DNA of 64,000 bases. Origin: Anodontia alba (lineage: Eukaryota > Mollusca > Bivalvia > Lucinida > Lucinidae). The stretch covers positions 17,241,374 through 17,305,373 of the forward strand of contig OZ024827.1 of the NCBI GenBank assembly GCA_964016985.1, given 5' to 3'. This document shows positions 59,801 to 64,000 of the stretch, piece by piece. The notes under the pieces were generated by a model that was not told the DNA's origin, made no database searches, and saw only the letters and a list, made by a program, of their open reading frames with translations. A program made the translations under genes and the position numbers. Positions within the stretch are counted from its first letter, which is position 1. The number at the start of each line of letters is the position of its first letter.

Positions 59801-62800
59801 GCTGCTTCCTTATCTAAGGCATTGCCTGGTCTTATAAAATGGCTCACATCTGCTATGTGGACCCCAACCTATTCAGCAATAAGACAAAAGCAGTAACTTC
59901 ATATGCAATAGCAAACATTACAGTAAATGTCCTAAAATTTTTGAACACTTATGCTATTTTTTTGCCTAAATTTTGTTTTCTATGCATCTTTTCAGACACT
60001 ACTTAGTGGAATGGCAAACAGTGTAGACCCTGATCAGACTGCTCCTTGGAGCAGTCTGATCTGGGTCTTCACTGTTTGTATAAGCCATTTTATCAAAGAA
60101 GTTGGTGTATAAAATTTTAGGAAAATTACCTCACCTCCAAACTGAAGGGACTGGAATGGATACAAAAGTAACTTCTGCTACAGGCAAAACTGCTAGCAAA
60201 ACAGACTAAAACAACTGTTTAAATATAAGATATGTAAATAATATAAACATCATTTGGACAAAGATGCACAATCAGAGGTATGTTATTTTACAAACACATC
60301 CAATGTCCCATATCCTGCATGAGTAGTCCTTTCAACATCATTTCGAAAGACATTTTTTGCTTGGCATTTTATTCTAAATGAAAATCTTTTGTTCTGACTG
60401 ACCGCATCTTATTAGGAACCATTTGTCATTTCTGTTTCTGCGCTTTGTTTTCAACTAGTTACTGTGAAATTAATTTTACAACTGAAAATGGGTCTGACCT
60501 ATGCAATTTTAATGGTAAACTGGATTTTGGGAAATTTTTTTTCAAAAGATTCTTTTTGCTTTTCTTCACTGACTTTAAATTATTGATGTTCCGTAACAAT
60601 ATTGTGAAAATTTTAGAAAGCTTGAACAAGTGGAACTTGTTGAAATCTGCATCCAAATGACCAAACCCTATCATTTTTTGCATATTTTGCAGCCATTTTT
60701 ACTAATAATGAGGAAAAAGTGAAAATATTTAATTTTTTAAAATGATTGACTAAATTAACCCTTAAAGCGCCAAGAAAATCTGCATCTGAAAATGTCGTCT
60801 GTTTATGTCATCTGCTGAATATTCTTGCAAACTTTTCAAACCTATTTTTGCATACGGGCAAACAGTGTGGACCCAGATCAGACTGCTCCTAAAGGAGCAG
60901 TCTGATCTGGGTCCATACTGTTTGCAAAAATGACTTTTAAAATCACAAGCAGATGACAAAGTAGACGACAATAGGTGTGATTGGTGCTTTAAGGGTTAAA
61001 ACTCTTCATGCATAGGTAATTACGACAAAAGTTTTGCACAGAATCATGCTAAAAGTTTGCAAATTTACTTCTTTTGTGTAAAGAGCCAGGTAAAAAACAA
61101 CTTTCTGAAAATGTTGAAAGGAGATAAGGTTTTCTACGCAAAACTTTTAATGACTGAATTTAAATAGCAGCATTCAAGATTCTAAAATATTTTTCACAGA
61201 AAATAGGCTTTACTTTTCATTCAAATTGTCACCTATGGGACCCAATTTGAATGAACTGTAAAGCCTATAATATCAGCAATGTGTCCTCTGCTGGTTCCCG
61301 ACTCACCTCAAGATTACCATTTTCTAACTCCCTACAATGCAGGGCATCATCTATATCTGTACATCCTGGTGGATCCACACTACACACACAAATATGTCGC
61401 AAGTCAGTCCTACGCTTCAGATCCTAAAATAAAAACAAACGTATCGTGAAAATTAAACCATGATTCGCTCCATTATCTCTGTTGATTCTCCAAGTGTAGG
61501 CAACATTAACCCTTACAACCCGCTGAGCTAATTCAGCAGACGACAAATTGATGATATTTGTCTTATTTTCTCAGGAAAATATAAACAGGATTTTATATTT
61601 CATGCAAATTGTCTATAACTTGCATGAAATGTCAAATCTTGGAAAAAAAATAAGAAAAATACTTCAATATGCTGTCTACTAAAAATTTTACACAGAGTGC
61701 TCAGCCTAAAAGCAATAACAGGGTTCATTATAACATGGTTTTGAATATAACACGGTTCAAAGATGGATCCAAAAATGTATAGATTATATTGACAAATGAC
61801 CATAAATGGTCATTTTTCAATATAATCTATACATTTTTGTTTGGATATAACACGGTTGTTTAACTAACACGGTTTATGCTATGGACCTCAACAATAGTGT
61901 TATAAAGAGGTTGTGGTGATACTGTTAACAACATATGGCTTGTTCATTATACTCTTTTAGTTCCCCATTTTTGTCAAGATTTGGTCACTACTAGCCAAGC
62001 ACAGGACATTGGTAATAGCAGCATTTCCTGTATCTGTGTTTCCTTGATTCCATCACACTTCGTGTCTGTGCTATAACTCTTTTACCCTATGGAATATTTT
62101 GAAGAAACTTCACACAGATACTAAACTTGATAAGACGGTGTATGGAACAGCTGTTAAAACAACTTCTTATATTGCAGTGAGGTATTTCCGTCCATTTTTG
62201 GTCATTTTTTTGTTTTTTATTAGACCTTTTATTGTGTTTAGAAAAGTGTGGTACCCATGGATGACATGTTTACATTAACATCAGCAACTGGGGTTGCTTC
62301 TTTTGGGTTCCATGAACAATAGGAATCAAAGGAAAATATCAAGTCTGAATAGAACAGAATATTCAATTTCATTCACAGAAACAGGTAAATGGTGTCCAAA
62401 GTCAGAAAAATGGCCTATATTTGGCCTGCAAAGGAGGAACAAATATACCAGTACATTAAATGAAAACCTTTGATGAAAACATGACTTTTCTTCTGACACA
62501 AAAAAAACAACAAAAAATCATTTTTTTCACTTACCTATCACTCACTAAGAGCTGCTTACACTGAACATTTGGACATGTACTCTACTTAATTCTTAGCATG
62601 CTGAGCCTAGGTTTAGATAAAAGTGGGAATCAGGTAAATATTTTCTAATTTCTCCAGGAAAACATATGCTGTGGGTAACGATTAGAATATTTTTGGATTG
62701 AAAAAAGCATCTTATCAAGACCTATGCTAAGTAAAAATTCCTATAATGGATAATAAAAATCAAAATCAACACAGCAATAGCAAATGTCCAGCATATCACT

Positions 62801-63523
62801 TTTTGAAATATTTTTTTTTTCCAAATACAATTTGAAATTTCATACAAATTCTAATTAGGAGGTCTGTCCAAATATCTAGTGGTAATCTTGGTCCTGCTGA
62901 ACCCCGATATGCCTACCTTTGCTGCTGAACCAGGATGTGCCTACCTTTTCAAACAGTGCAGTTCCAGATCAGTTGGCTTCTGAAGTCAGCCGATCTGGAT
63001 CTGCACTGTTTGCCATTAGGTATATGTATTCATATCAACAACCTGGATCAAGTGATCTGATTGGCTGAAAATTAAAAGTGGGTGTAGCATCTTAATTTAT
63101 TCAGCATGGCAATGGTTAATACAATATAGGTTTTCTGTGCCTAGAATCATGCGTCATTAACACTTTGCATTATAGGTGAACATTTCAGCAGATGACACTT
63201 TGATATATTTTTCTTAGTTTTCCTAGAAAATAAGATTTGACACTTCATGCAAATTGTATGAAGCGTCAGATCCTATTTTCTAGGCAAAATATCATCAGTT
63301 TGTCGTCTGCTGAATTTGCATGGTAAGTGTTAACTGGTAGTTTTTTTGCTTTTTTTTTTCTAAGCAAATCTCATACCTCATCCGTGATTGTCCAGGGCAT
63401 CTTAGGTAGAAAACTAAGGACAGCCTGTGAGAAGTTGGAATGTGGGACATCATGTTCTAACAATAGAACTTCATTTTCAGTGTCCTTGTCACCGATGTTG
63501 CCAAGCTTACGAACAAAATGACC
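38849..63523 (-). CDS. DIS3: DIS3/RRP44 exosome exoribonuclease, C-terminal 545 aa (14 exons, 5' end off window)
   Basis: Exons in coding order on the minus strand: 63523-63377, 61423-61307, 59868-59767, 57627-57563, 54239-54155, 53288-53161, 50805-50719, 49436-49280, 47556-47336, 45849-45759, 43315-43238, 41701-41543, 40299-40177, 38926-38849. They total 1638 nt, always in phase, and end at TGA. DIS3 is the hydrolytic 3'-5' exoribonuclease of the RNA exosome. The visible part runs from the second cold-shock region ([20 protein letters not shown]) through the RNB domain with its metal-binding core [13 protein letters not shown], the RNB signature [20 protein letters not shown], and the S1 domain ([20 protein letters not shown]) to a Lys-rich tail. 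Human DIS3 has 958 residues, so about 410 (PIN nuclease and CSD1) lie to the right. [12 protein letters not shown] and [10 protein letters not shown] fit DIS3 better than cytoplasmic DIS3L. The catalytic aspartates are present, so this looks functional. Confidence 0.96.
38956..39154. mobile_element. TTAA MITE family D, copy 3
   Basis: TTAACCCTTAAAGTGCC to TTGACGCTTTAATCATTAA, with a shortened central hairpin around AAACAGTGTGGACC. Lies in the last DIS3 intron. Confidence 0.7.
39151..39325. mobile_element. TTAA MITE family E, copy 1
   Basis: TTAACACTCTCTGAGCTAAT to AGTGCTAGGTGTTAA, with arms TTTTTCCCAGAAAACAG. It shares its left TTAA with the preceding element. Confidence 0.7.
39530..39790. 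repeat. SINE-like fragment, family 7
   Basis: GGGGTTTAACGACACGTCAA at one end, an A/G-rich middle, and CCAACCCCGCTAAGATTGCT at the other. The first part resembles the tail module of SINE family 1. Low certainty. Confidence 0.35.
40177..40299 (-). CDS. DIS3: DIS3 exon (residues 480-520): S1 C-terminus
   Basis: Acceptor ATTTCAG and donor GTAAGT. It encodes [20 protein letters not shown] and then [13 protein letters not shown], matching the vFDkVxVxIxlDxSNxQHxKxxxxLVEP block of DIS3. Confidence 0.94.
40327..40654. mobile_element. TTAA MITE family D, two copies in tandem
   Basis: Two 164-bp copies (40327-40490 and 40491-40654) abut at TTAATTAA and appear to differ at only one base (GCCTGCTGGC against GCCTGTTGGC). 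Each has CACTTTAACTGCCAATCACA and GCATTTTAAGGG ends. Confidence 0.85.
40651..40850. mobile_element. TTAA MITE family E, copy 2
   Basis: TTAAACCTTTACCAGTCTCT to CATGCTAAGTGTTAA, central palindrome CAAACTGTCTCCTTAGGAGA. It shares a TTAA with the copy before it. Confidence 0.78.
41543..41701 (-). CDS. DIS3: DIS3 exon (residues 427-479): S1 RNA-binding domain
   Basis: Acceptor GTTTTCAG and donor GTAAAC. It encodes [20 protein letters not shown], then [17 protein letters not shown]. [21 protein letters not shown] is the conserved S1 segment of DIS3. Confidence 0.95.
41769..41812. repeat. (GAT)n microsatellite
   Basis: About 13 GAT units in the intron just upstream of the DIS3 S1 exon. Confidence 0.95.
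41838..42050. mobile_element. TTAA MITE family E, copy 3 (best preserved)
   Basis: TTAACCTTTACCACTCTCTG to AGAGTGCTAAGCGTTAA, with long arms CAGGATTTGACATTTCATGC and a perfect core AATTGTCTCCTTAGGAGAC. Confidence 0.85.
42060..42180 (-). mobile_element. tRNA-derived SINE head, family 5, copy 2
   Basis: The minus strand shows a box A-like GGTGGCCTAGTGGTTAGC and box B-like GGTTTGAATCCTG, close to the head at 24209. Confidence 0.6.
42385..43175. mobile_element. Three MITE family B copies of differing decay
   Basis: At about 42385-42540 (TTGTGGATACTCATTTGAAA), 42650-42735 (TTGTAGGTACCCATTTGAAT) and 43080-43175 (TTTTGGGTACTTATTGGAAT), each with a complementary second arm. Confidence 0.6.
43238..43315 (-). 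CDS. DIS3: DIS3 exon (residues 401-426)
   Basis: Acceptor GTTTCAG and donor GTAAGT. It encodes [20 protein letters not shown] and then VNLHTH, the [10 protein letters not shown] block that leads into the S1 domain. Confidence 0.95.
43587..43748. mobile_element. TTAA MITE family E, copy 4
   Basis: TTAATGCTTAGTACTCGGGG to GAGTGGTAAAGGTTAA, with TTTTCCCAGAAAACAGG arms and an eroded centre. Confidence 0.65.
43902..44127 (-). mobile_element. tRNA-derived SINE, family 2, copy 2
   Basis: Same body as 12871-13116 (GGGCGAAAACCGGAGAACCC). Flanked by near-matching ATCACAGTAA and ATCACAATAA. Confidence 0.85.
44333..44555. mobile_element. TTAA MITE family E, copy 5 (decayed)
   Basis: CAGAAAATAGAGTTTGACAT and CCCAGCTTGCTAAGCATTAA. 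The left end is eroded. Confidence 0.55.
44726..44979. mobile_element. MITE family A, copy 7 (254 bp)
   Basis: CATTACGAAAACACGCC to GTTTTCGTGATG, in reverse orientation. The GAACCG core is deleted, leaving GGGTACTCGTTAGAAGTACC. Confidence 0.85.
45105..46090. mobile_element. Three MITE family B copies around a DIS3 exon
   Basis: Copies at about 45105-45300, 45522-45714 and 45893-46090. Each opens AGCTCCAGATAAG or a variant, has the GGGTACTCATTAGAAG-type hairpin and ends CTTATCTGGAGCTATG or similar. The DIS3 exon 45759-45849 lies between the second and third. Confidence 0.8.
45759..45849 (-). CDS. DIS3: DIS3 exon (residues 370-400): RNB end
   Basis: Acceptor CATTTCAG and donor GTATTC. It encodes [20 protein letters not shown] and then [10 protein letters not shown]. 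It continues the SPIRRYSDI signature that started in the previous exon. Confidence 0.95.
46125..46340. mobile_element. MITE family H, copy 1
   Basis: Hairpin GATCCAGATCAGTTGGCTTC and complement, then AACCTGGATCAAGTAATCTG and ATTCAGCATGATGAGGGTTAA. Related copies at 47622-47826 and 62888-63120. Confidence 0.7.
46500..46905. mobile_element. MITE family B, two decayed copies
   Basis: Remnants at about 46540-46640 and 46735-46900. The second has TTGGTACTCATTAGAAGTGC and an expanded GAGGCACAGTGCCATAATGA centre. Confidence 0.55.
47336..47556 (-). CDS. DIS3: DIS3 exon (residues 297-369): RNB signature
   Basis: Acceptor TTTTACAG and donor GTACAT. It carries [20 protein letters not shown] and [17 protein letters not shown], the strongest family signature in the window. 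The final Arg codon is completed by the next exon. Confidence 0.97.
47622..47826. mobile_element. MITE family H, copy 2
   Basis: Shares AACCTGGATCAAGTAATCTG and TTATTCAGCGTGACAAGGGT with copy 1. The central hairpin is shortened. Confidence 0.65.
47830..48110. repeat. GGGAGACAACTTTT repeat with internal palindrome
   Basis: AAGGAAAGAATTTGCTCCCA followed by its complement around CATGGCACCTCATG. Confidence 0.6.
48495..48535 (-). repeat. C-rich tract (minus-strand G-quadruplex potential)
   Basis: Repeated runs of C such as CCCCACCCCCCGCACCCCCC, in a DIS3 intron. Confidence 0.75.
48672..48885. mobile_element. TTAA MITE family E, copy 6
   Basis: CACTTAGCACTCTCTGGGTA to CAGCCTGCTATACATTAA, with CATGCAAATCGTCTCCTGAG in the centre. 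Confidence 0.7.
49007..49215. mobile_element. MITE family C, copy 4 (diverged)
   Basis: GGGCCCAGTTGTTCGAAGCA to a decayed TTGGACCC end. The core is replaced by TTTTTGCTGACAAAAATTTT. Confidence 0.7.
49280..49436 (-). CDS. DIS3: DIS3 exon (residues 244-296): RNB
   Basis: Acceptor GTTTCAG and donor GTAAGA. It encodes [20 protein letters not shown], then the conserved [32 protein letters not shown] and the HPSPPP segment are conserved across DIS3 proteins. Confidence 0.96.
49451..49890. mobile_element. 440-bp inverted-repeat element (GGGTGAGTTGCATAAG ends)
   Basis: Ends GGGGTGAGTTGCATAAGG and CCTTATGCAACTCATCCC. The subterminal regions are rich in AGCGCTTT/AAAGCGCT and GCTATGCAACG. Open frames inside show no recognised domain. 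It lies 14 bp beyond a DIS3 exon boundary. Confidence 0.75.
50719..50805 (-). CDS. DIS3: DIS3 exon (residues 215-243): RNB
   Basis: Acceptor GTTTTCAG and donor GTAAGC. It encodes [20 protein letters not shown] and then IDVQAKQL, ending in AT of a Met codon. The [12 protein letters not shown] block favours DIS3 over DIS3L. Confidence 0.95.
50830..51049. mobile_element. pogo/Tigger-like MITE of a second family, copy 1
   Basis: CACTACAACCTCTTTATAAG to AGAGGTTCTGGTG, flanked by TA. The perfect internal hairpin is AAAAATGACCATAAATGGTC with long arms. Second copy at 61717-61918. Confidence 0.8.
51363..51694 (-). mobile_element. tRNA-derived SINE, family 6, copy 2 with target duplication
   Basis: Minus-strand head GGCTCAGTGGTAGAGAG and box B GGGTTCGATCCACG. 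The flanking duplication is ATTTCTTCATAGT (51350-51362) and ATTTGTTCATAGT (51695-51707), with one mismatch. Confidence 0.9.
51830..52230. repeat. GATCAGACTGCACGG-type hairpin repeats
   Basis: Hairpin AGGCCTTGATGAGACTGCAC and complement at about 52021-52080, with related half-copies on both sides. Confidence 0.55.
52845..53073 (-). mobile_element. 5'-truncated SINE family 1 copy with target duplication
   Basis: Only the body and tail are present; the tRNA-like head is missing. Exact flanking duplication GTATAATGATGG (52833-52844 and 53074-53085). It ends 88 bp from a DIS3 exon. Confidence 0.9.
53161..53288 (-). CDS. DIS3: DIS3 exon (residues 173-214): RNB
   Basis: Acceptor TTCACAG and donor GTAAGT. 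It encodes [20 protein letters not shown] and then [20 protein letters not shown], matching the LTYxxAQ and [14 protein letters not shown] blocks. A 5'-truncated SINE sits in the next (3') intron, 88 bp downstream of this exon. Confidence 0.95.
53713..53950. mobile_element. MITE family C, copy 5
   Basis: GGGCCCAGTTGTTCAAAATT to GAACAACTGGGTCC, with GAGTAGCTATTGCAAAAGCT in the centre. Confidence 0.8.
54155..54239 (-). CDS. DIS3: DIS3 exon (residues 144-172): RNB
   Basis: Acceptor CTTTCCAG and donor GTTAGT. It encodes [20 protein letters not shown] and then MKSVIRSK, the RFAFSVlWE block of DIS3 proteins. Confidence 0.94.
54530..54726. mobile_element. AAACAGTGTAGACC hairpin element
   Basis: TTAACCCTTAGTATTCAGAC at the left; hairpin AAACAGTGTAGACCCCGATG with complement GGGTCTACACTGTTTGC. 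Relatives at about 37990-38060, 41385-41462 and 60010-60078. Confidence 0.6.
54727..57035. mobile_element. 2.3-kb element with a 128-bp internal tandem array in a DIS3 intron
   Basis: Left end ACAAGAGCTGTCGGAGGACA, then GCGAGCTCGCC. About 12 units of 128 bp follow (54.9-56.46 kb) with AATATCCCAGGTGTGACATT and AAGATATAAGGCAAAATCAC. Two unit subtypes differ over about 45 bp (ATGACCTAGATATAGTAAGT or CCAACAGAGATATATTTTGA). A unique right part with a duplicated CTAGCCCCACCC-containing segment ends AGCTCTCCTTGTACTTCGTA, CAGGCGAGCT. Same plan as the element at 33.0-35.2 kb. Confidence 0.8.
57563..57627 (-). CDS. DIS3: DIS3 exon (residues 123-143): RNB
   Basis: Acceptor TATTTCAG and donor GTAGGT. 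It encodes [20 protein letters not shown] and D, then AG of an Arg codon. The family motif here is mLPexLSxxlCSLrp; this protein has the M-V-P-E-L-L-S variant. Confidence 0.95.
57721..57794. repeat. Perfect-armed 74-bp hairpin in a DIS3 intron
   Basis: GTTATTAAGAAAACTGTGTA and AATAGAGAC, loop ACACCATACGGTGT, then the complement ending TTTTCTTAATAAC. Near-perfect pairing of about 32 bp per arm. Confidence 0.8.
57922..57999. repeat. 78-bp imperfect hairpin in a DIS3 intron
   Basis: AATCTAGGAGAGTGTAGTGT paired with ACACTACACTCTCCCAGATT, with bulges toward a GCATATG loop. Pre-miRNA-like in size, but no evidence of expression. Confidence 0.6.
58120..58732. mobile_element. Three consecutive MITE family B copies
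   Basis: At about 58127-58295, 58297-58462 and 58538-58730. Ends ATAGCTCCAGATAAGG, ATAGCTACAGATAAGAGG and ATAGCTCTAGATAAGAGG, each with a GGGTACTCATT- or TGAGTACACATCAGG-type hairpin. Confidence 0.75.
59073..59395 (-). mobile_element. tRNA-derived SINE, family 1, copy 4
   Basis: Minus-strand head with GCCTCGGTGGCTCAGTTGGG. The body contains a small tandem duplication, GAAAATATTTCATGATC twice (59266-59299). It lies in a DIS3 intron. Confidence 0.85.
59767..59868 (-). CDS. DIS3: DIS3 exon (residues 89-122): RNB
   Basis: Acceptor CTGAATAG, which is weak on pyrimidines, and donor GTAAAA. It encodes [20 protein letters not shown] and then [25 protein letters not shown] is a hallmark of RNB proteins. 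Confidence 0.95.
60755..60999. mobile_element. TTAA MITE family D, copy 5
   Basis: TTAACCCTTAAAGCGCC to GGTGCTTTAAGGGTTAA, core CAGACTGCTCCTAAAGGAGC. Nearly identical in layout to 14043-14288. Confidence 0.85.
61307..61423 (-). CDS. DIS3: DIS3 exon (residues 50-88): RNB catalytic core
   Basis: Acceptor TTTTAG and donor GTGAGT. It encodes [20 protein letters not shown] followed by [19 protein letters not shown]. The aspartates of [13 protein letters not shown] are the magnesium-coordinating active-site residues of the RNase II/RNB family, and all are intact. Confidence 0.96.
61508..61705. mobile_element. TTAA MITE family E, copy 7
   Basis: TTAACCCTTACAACCCGCTG at the left; arms TTTATATTTCATGCAAATTG and CTTGCATGAAATGTCAAATC; AGAGTGCTCAGCC at the right. 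Confidence 0.7.
61717..61918. mobile_element. pogo/Tigger-like MITE of the second family, copy 2
   Basis: Internal hairpin ATGACCATAAATGGTCATTT as in 50830-51049. The right end is GAGGTTGTGGTG and the left end is truncated. Confidence 0.75.
62888..63120. mobile_element. MITE family H, copy 3
   Basis: CTGCTGAACC repeated at the left, hairpin CAGATCAGTTGGCTTCTGAA, AACCTGGATCAAGTGATCTG, and ATTCAGCATGGCAATGGTTAA at the right. Confidence 0.7.
63157..63333. mobile_element. TTAA MITE family E, copy 8
   Basis: TTAACACTTTGCATTATAGG to CATGGTAAGTGTTAA, with AAGATTTGACACTTCATGCA arms. It ends 43 bp from the DIS3 exon at 63377. Confidence 0.75.
63377..63523 (-). CDS. DIS3: DIS3 exon (visible residues 1-49): CSD2 to RNB linker
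   Basis: Acceptor CTTGTAG and donor GTATGA, in phase 0 at both ends. It contains [20 protein letters not shown] and ends in [12 protein letters not shown], the conserved lead-in to the RNB catalytic domain. It is the most 5' exon in the window. Confidence 0.94.
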
Positions 63524-63591
63524 CTACAAGACAGATAAAAATATATTTATCTTTTTTTTTTTATCTTTGAGTCTGCCTACACACTCAAGGG

Positions 63592-63755
63592 CATTTTTGG
63601 CAGGCCTTCTTTGGTAGAAACCAGTACTTAGCAATGTGGATAAAGTGTCTTGCCCAGGGACACAACACTTGATGCTCGCTGGGGTTGAACCTGCTAACTC
63701 TCGATCTTGAATCTGATACTTTACCACTCGATAACACCGCTCCACTCATATCTTC
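63592..63755 (-). mobile_element. tRNA-derived SINE, family 4, copy 2
   Basis: Minus-strand head with GAGCGGTGTTATCGAGTGGT (box A) and AGCAGGTTCAACCCCAGC (box B). The body shares AGAAACCAGTACTTAGCAAT with 20335-20480. Confidence 0.75.
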
Positions 63756-63779
63756 ACCCACACACATATTTATCTATAC

Positions 63780-63950
63780 ATCTCCAGATAAGCTGCTTTT
63801 TTCAACCAAAAAGAATAGATATATCTCTTATTGTTCAACAATAAATATGTGGCAAGGCACTTCTAATGAGTACCCACAAAGTACCTATGTTTTTGTGGAG
63901 AAATAAAAACACAACTTACCCTATACTCCTCTTACATGTACCTGGATCTA
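63780..63950. mobile_element. MITE family B copy, internally deleted
   Basis: ATCTCCAGATAAGCTGC at the left; only the second hairpin arm GGCACTTCTAATGAGTACCC is retained; ACCTGGATCTATG at the right. Confidence 0.65.
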
Positions 63951-64000
63951 TGACATGTAAATGATTAGATAAATATTTAACAGTGCTGATCACCTAAATT

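Overview
The window is gene-poor, repeat-saturated animal nuclear DNA. It has spliced genes with GT-AG introns, tRNA-derived SINEs with target-site duplications, LINE remnants, many small terminal-inverted-repeat elements (MITEs) and several satellite-type arrays. The style of the repeats and the protein matches suggest a mollusc, most likely a marine bivalve; this is inference, not read directly from the sequence.

Two conserved protein-coding genes can be reconstructed exon by exon, and they converge. ENY2 (plus strand, 19060-27293, five coding exons, 101 aa, complete) encodes the small subunit shared by the SAGA deubiquitinase module and the TREX-2 mRNA export complex. DIS3/RRP44 (minus strand, 63523 down to 38849, 14 exons, 545 aa plus stop) encodes the C-terminal 3'-5' exoribonuclease half of the catalytic subunit of the RNA exosome. 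Its N-terminal exons (PIN and first cold-shock domains) lie beyond the right edge. Every intron phase in both models closes without a frameshift.

Layout: 1-1160, a G-rich edge, a tRNA-like SINE head and a MITE. 1160-7375, a 61-bp satellite with higher-order structure, interrupted by a 762-bp foldback element, a roughly 0.9-kb insertion ending in a long hairpin, and a MITE. 7.4-19 kb, MITEs of several families, two pogo/Tigger-like elements, LINE remnants (11.5 kb; 14.6-16.5 kb), SINEs, a TGGACGCG minisatellite and one orphan candidate exon. 19-27.3 kb, ENY2 with LINE, SINE and MITE insertions in its introns. 27.3-38.8 kb, the intergenic region between the two 3' ends, dominated by tandem-repeat elements with roughly 145-bp units. 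38.8-64 kb, DIS3, whose introns are packed with MITEs, SINEs and a 2.3-kb element carrying a 128-bp array.

Both genes act in nuclear mRNA production and turnover, but nothing in the sequence shows co-regulation. I saw no CRISPR array, prokaryotic operon, rRNA gene or convincing complete tRNA gene. The most unusual material is in the repeats: the foldback element, modular MITE families that share one central hairpin but have different ends, a MITE that leaves no visible target duplication, and a TTAA element nested in another MITE.
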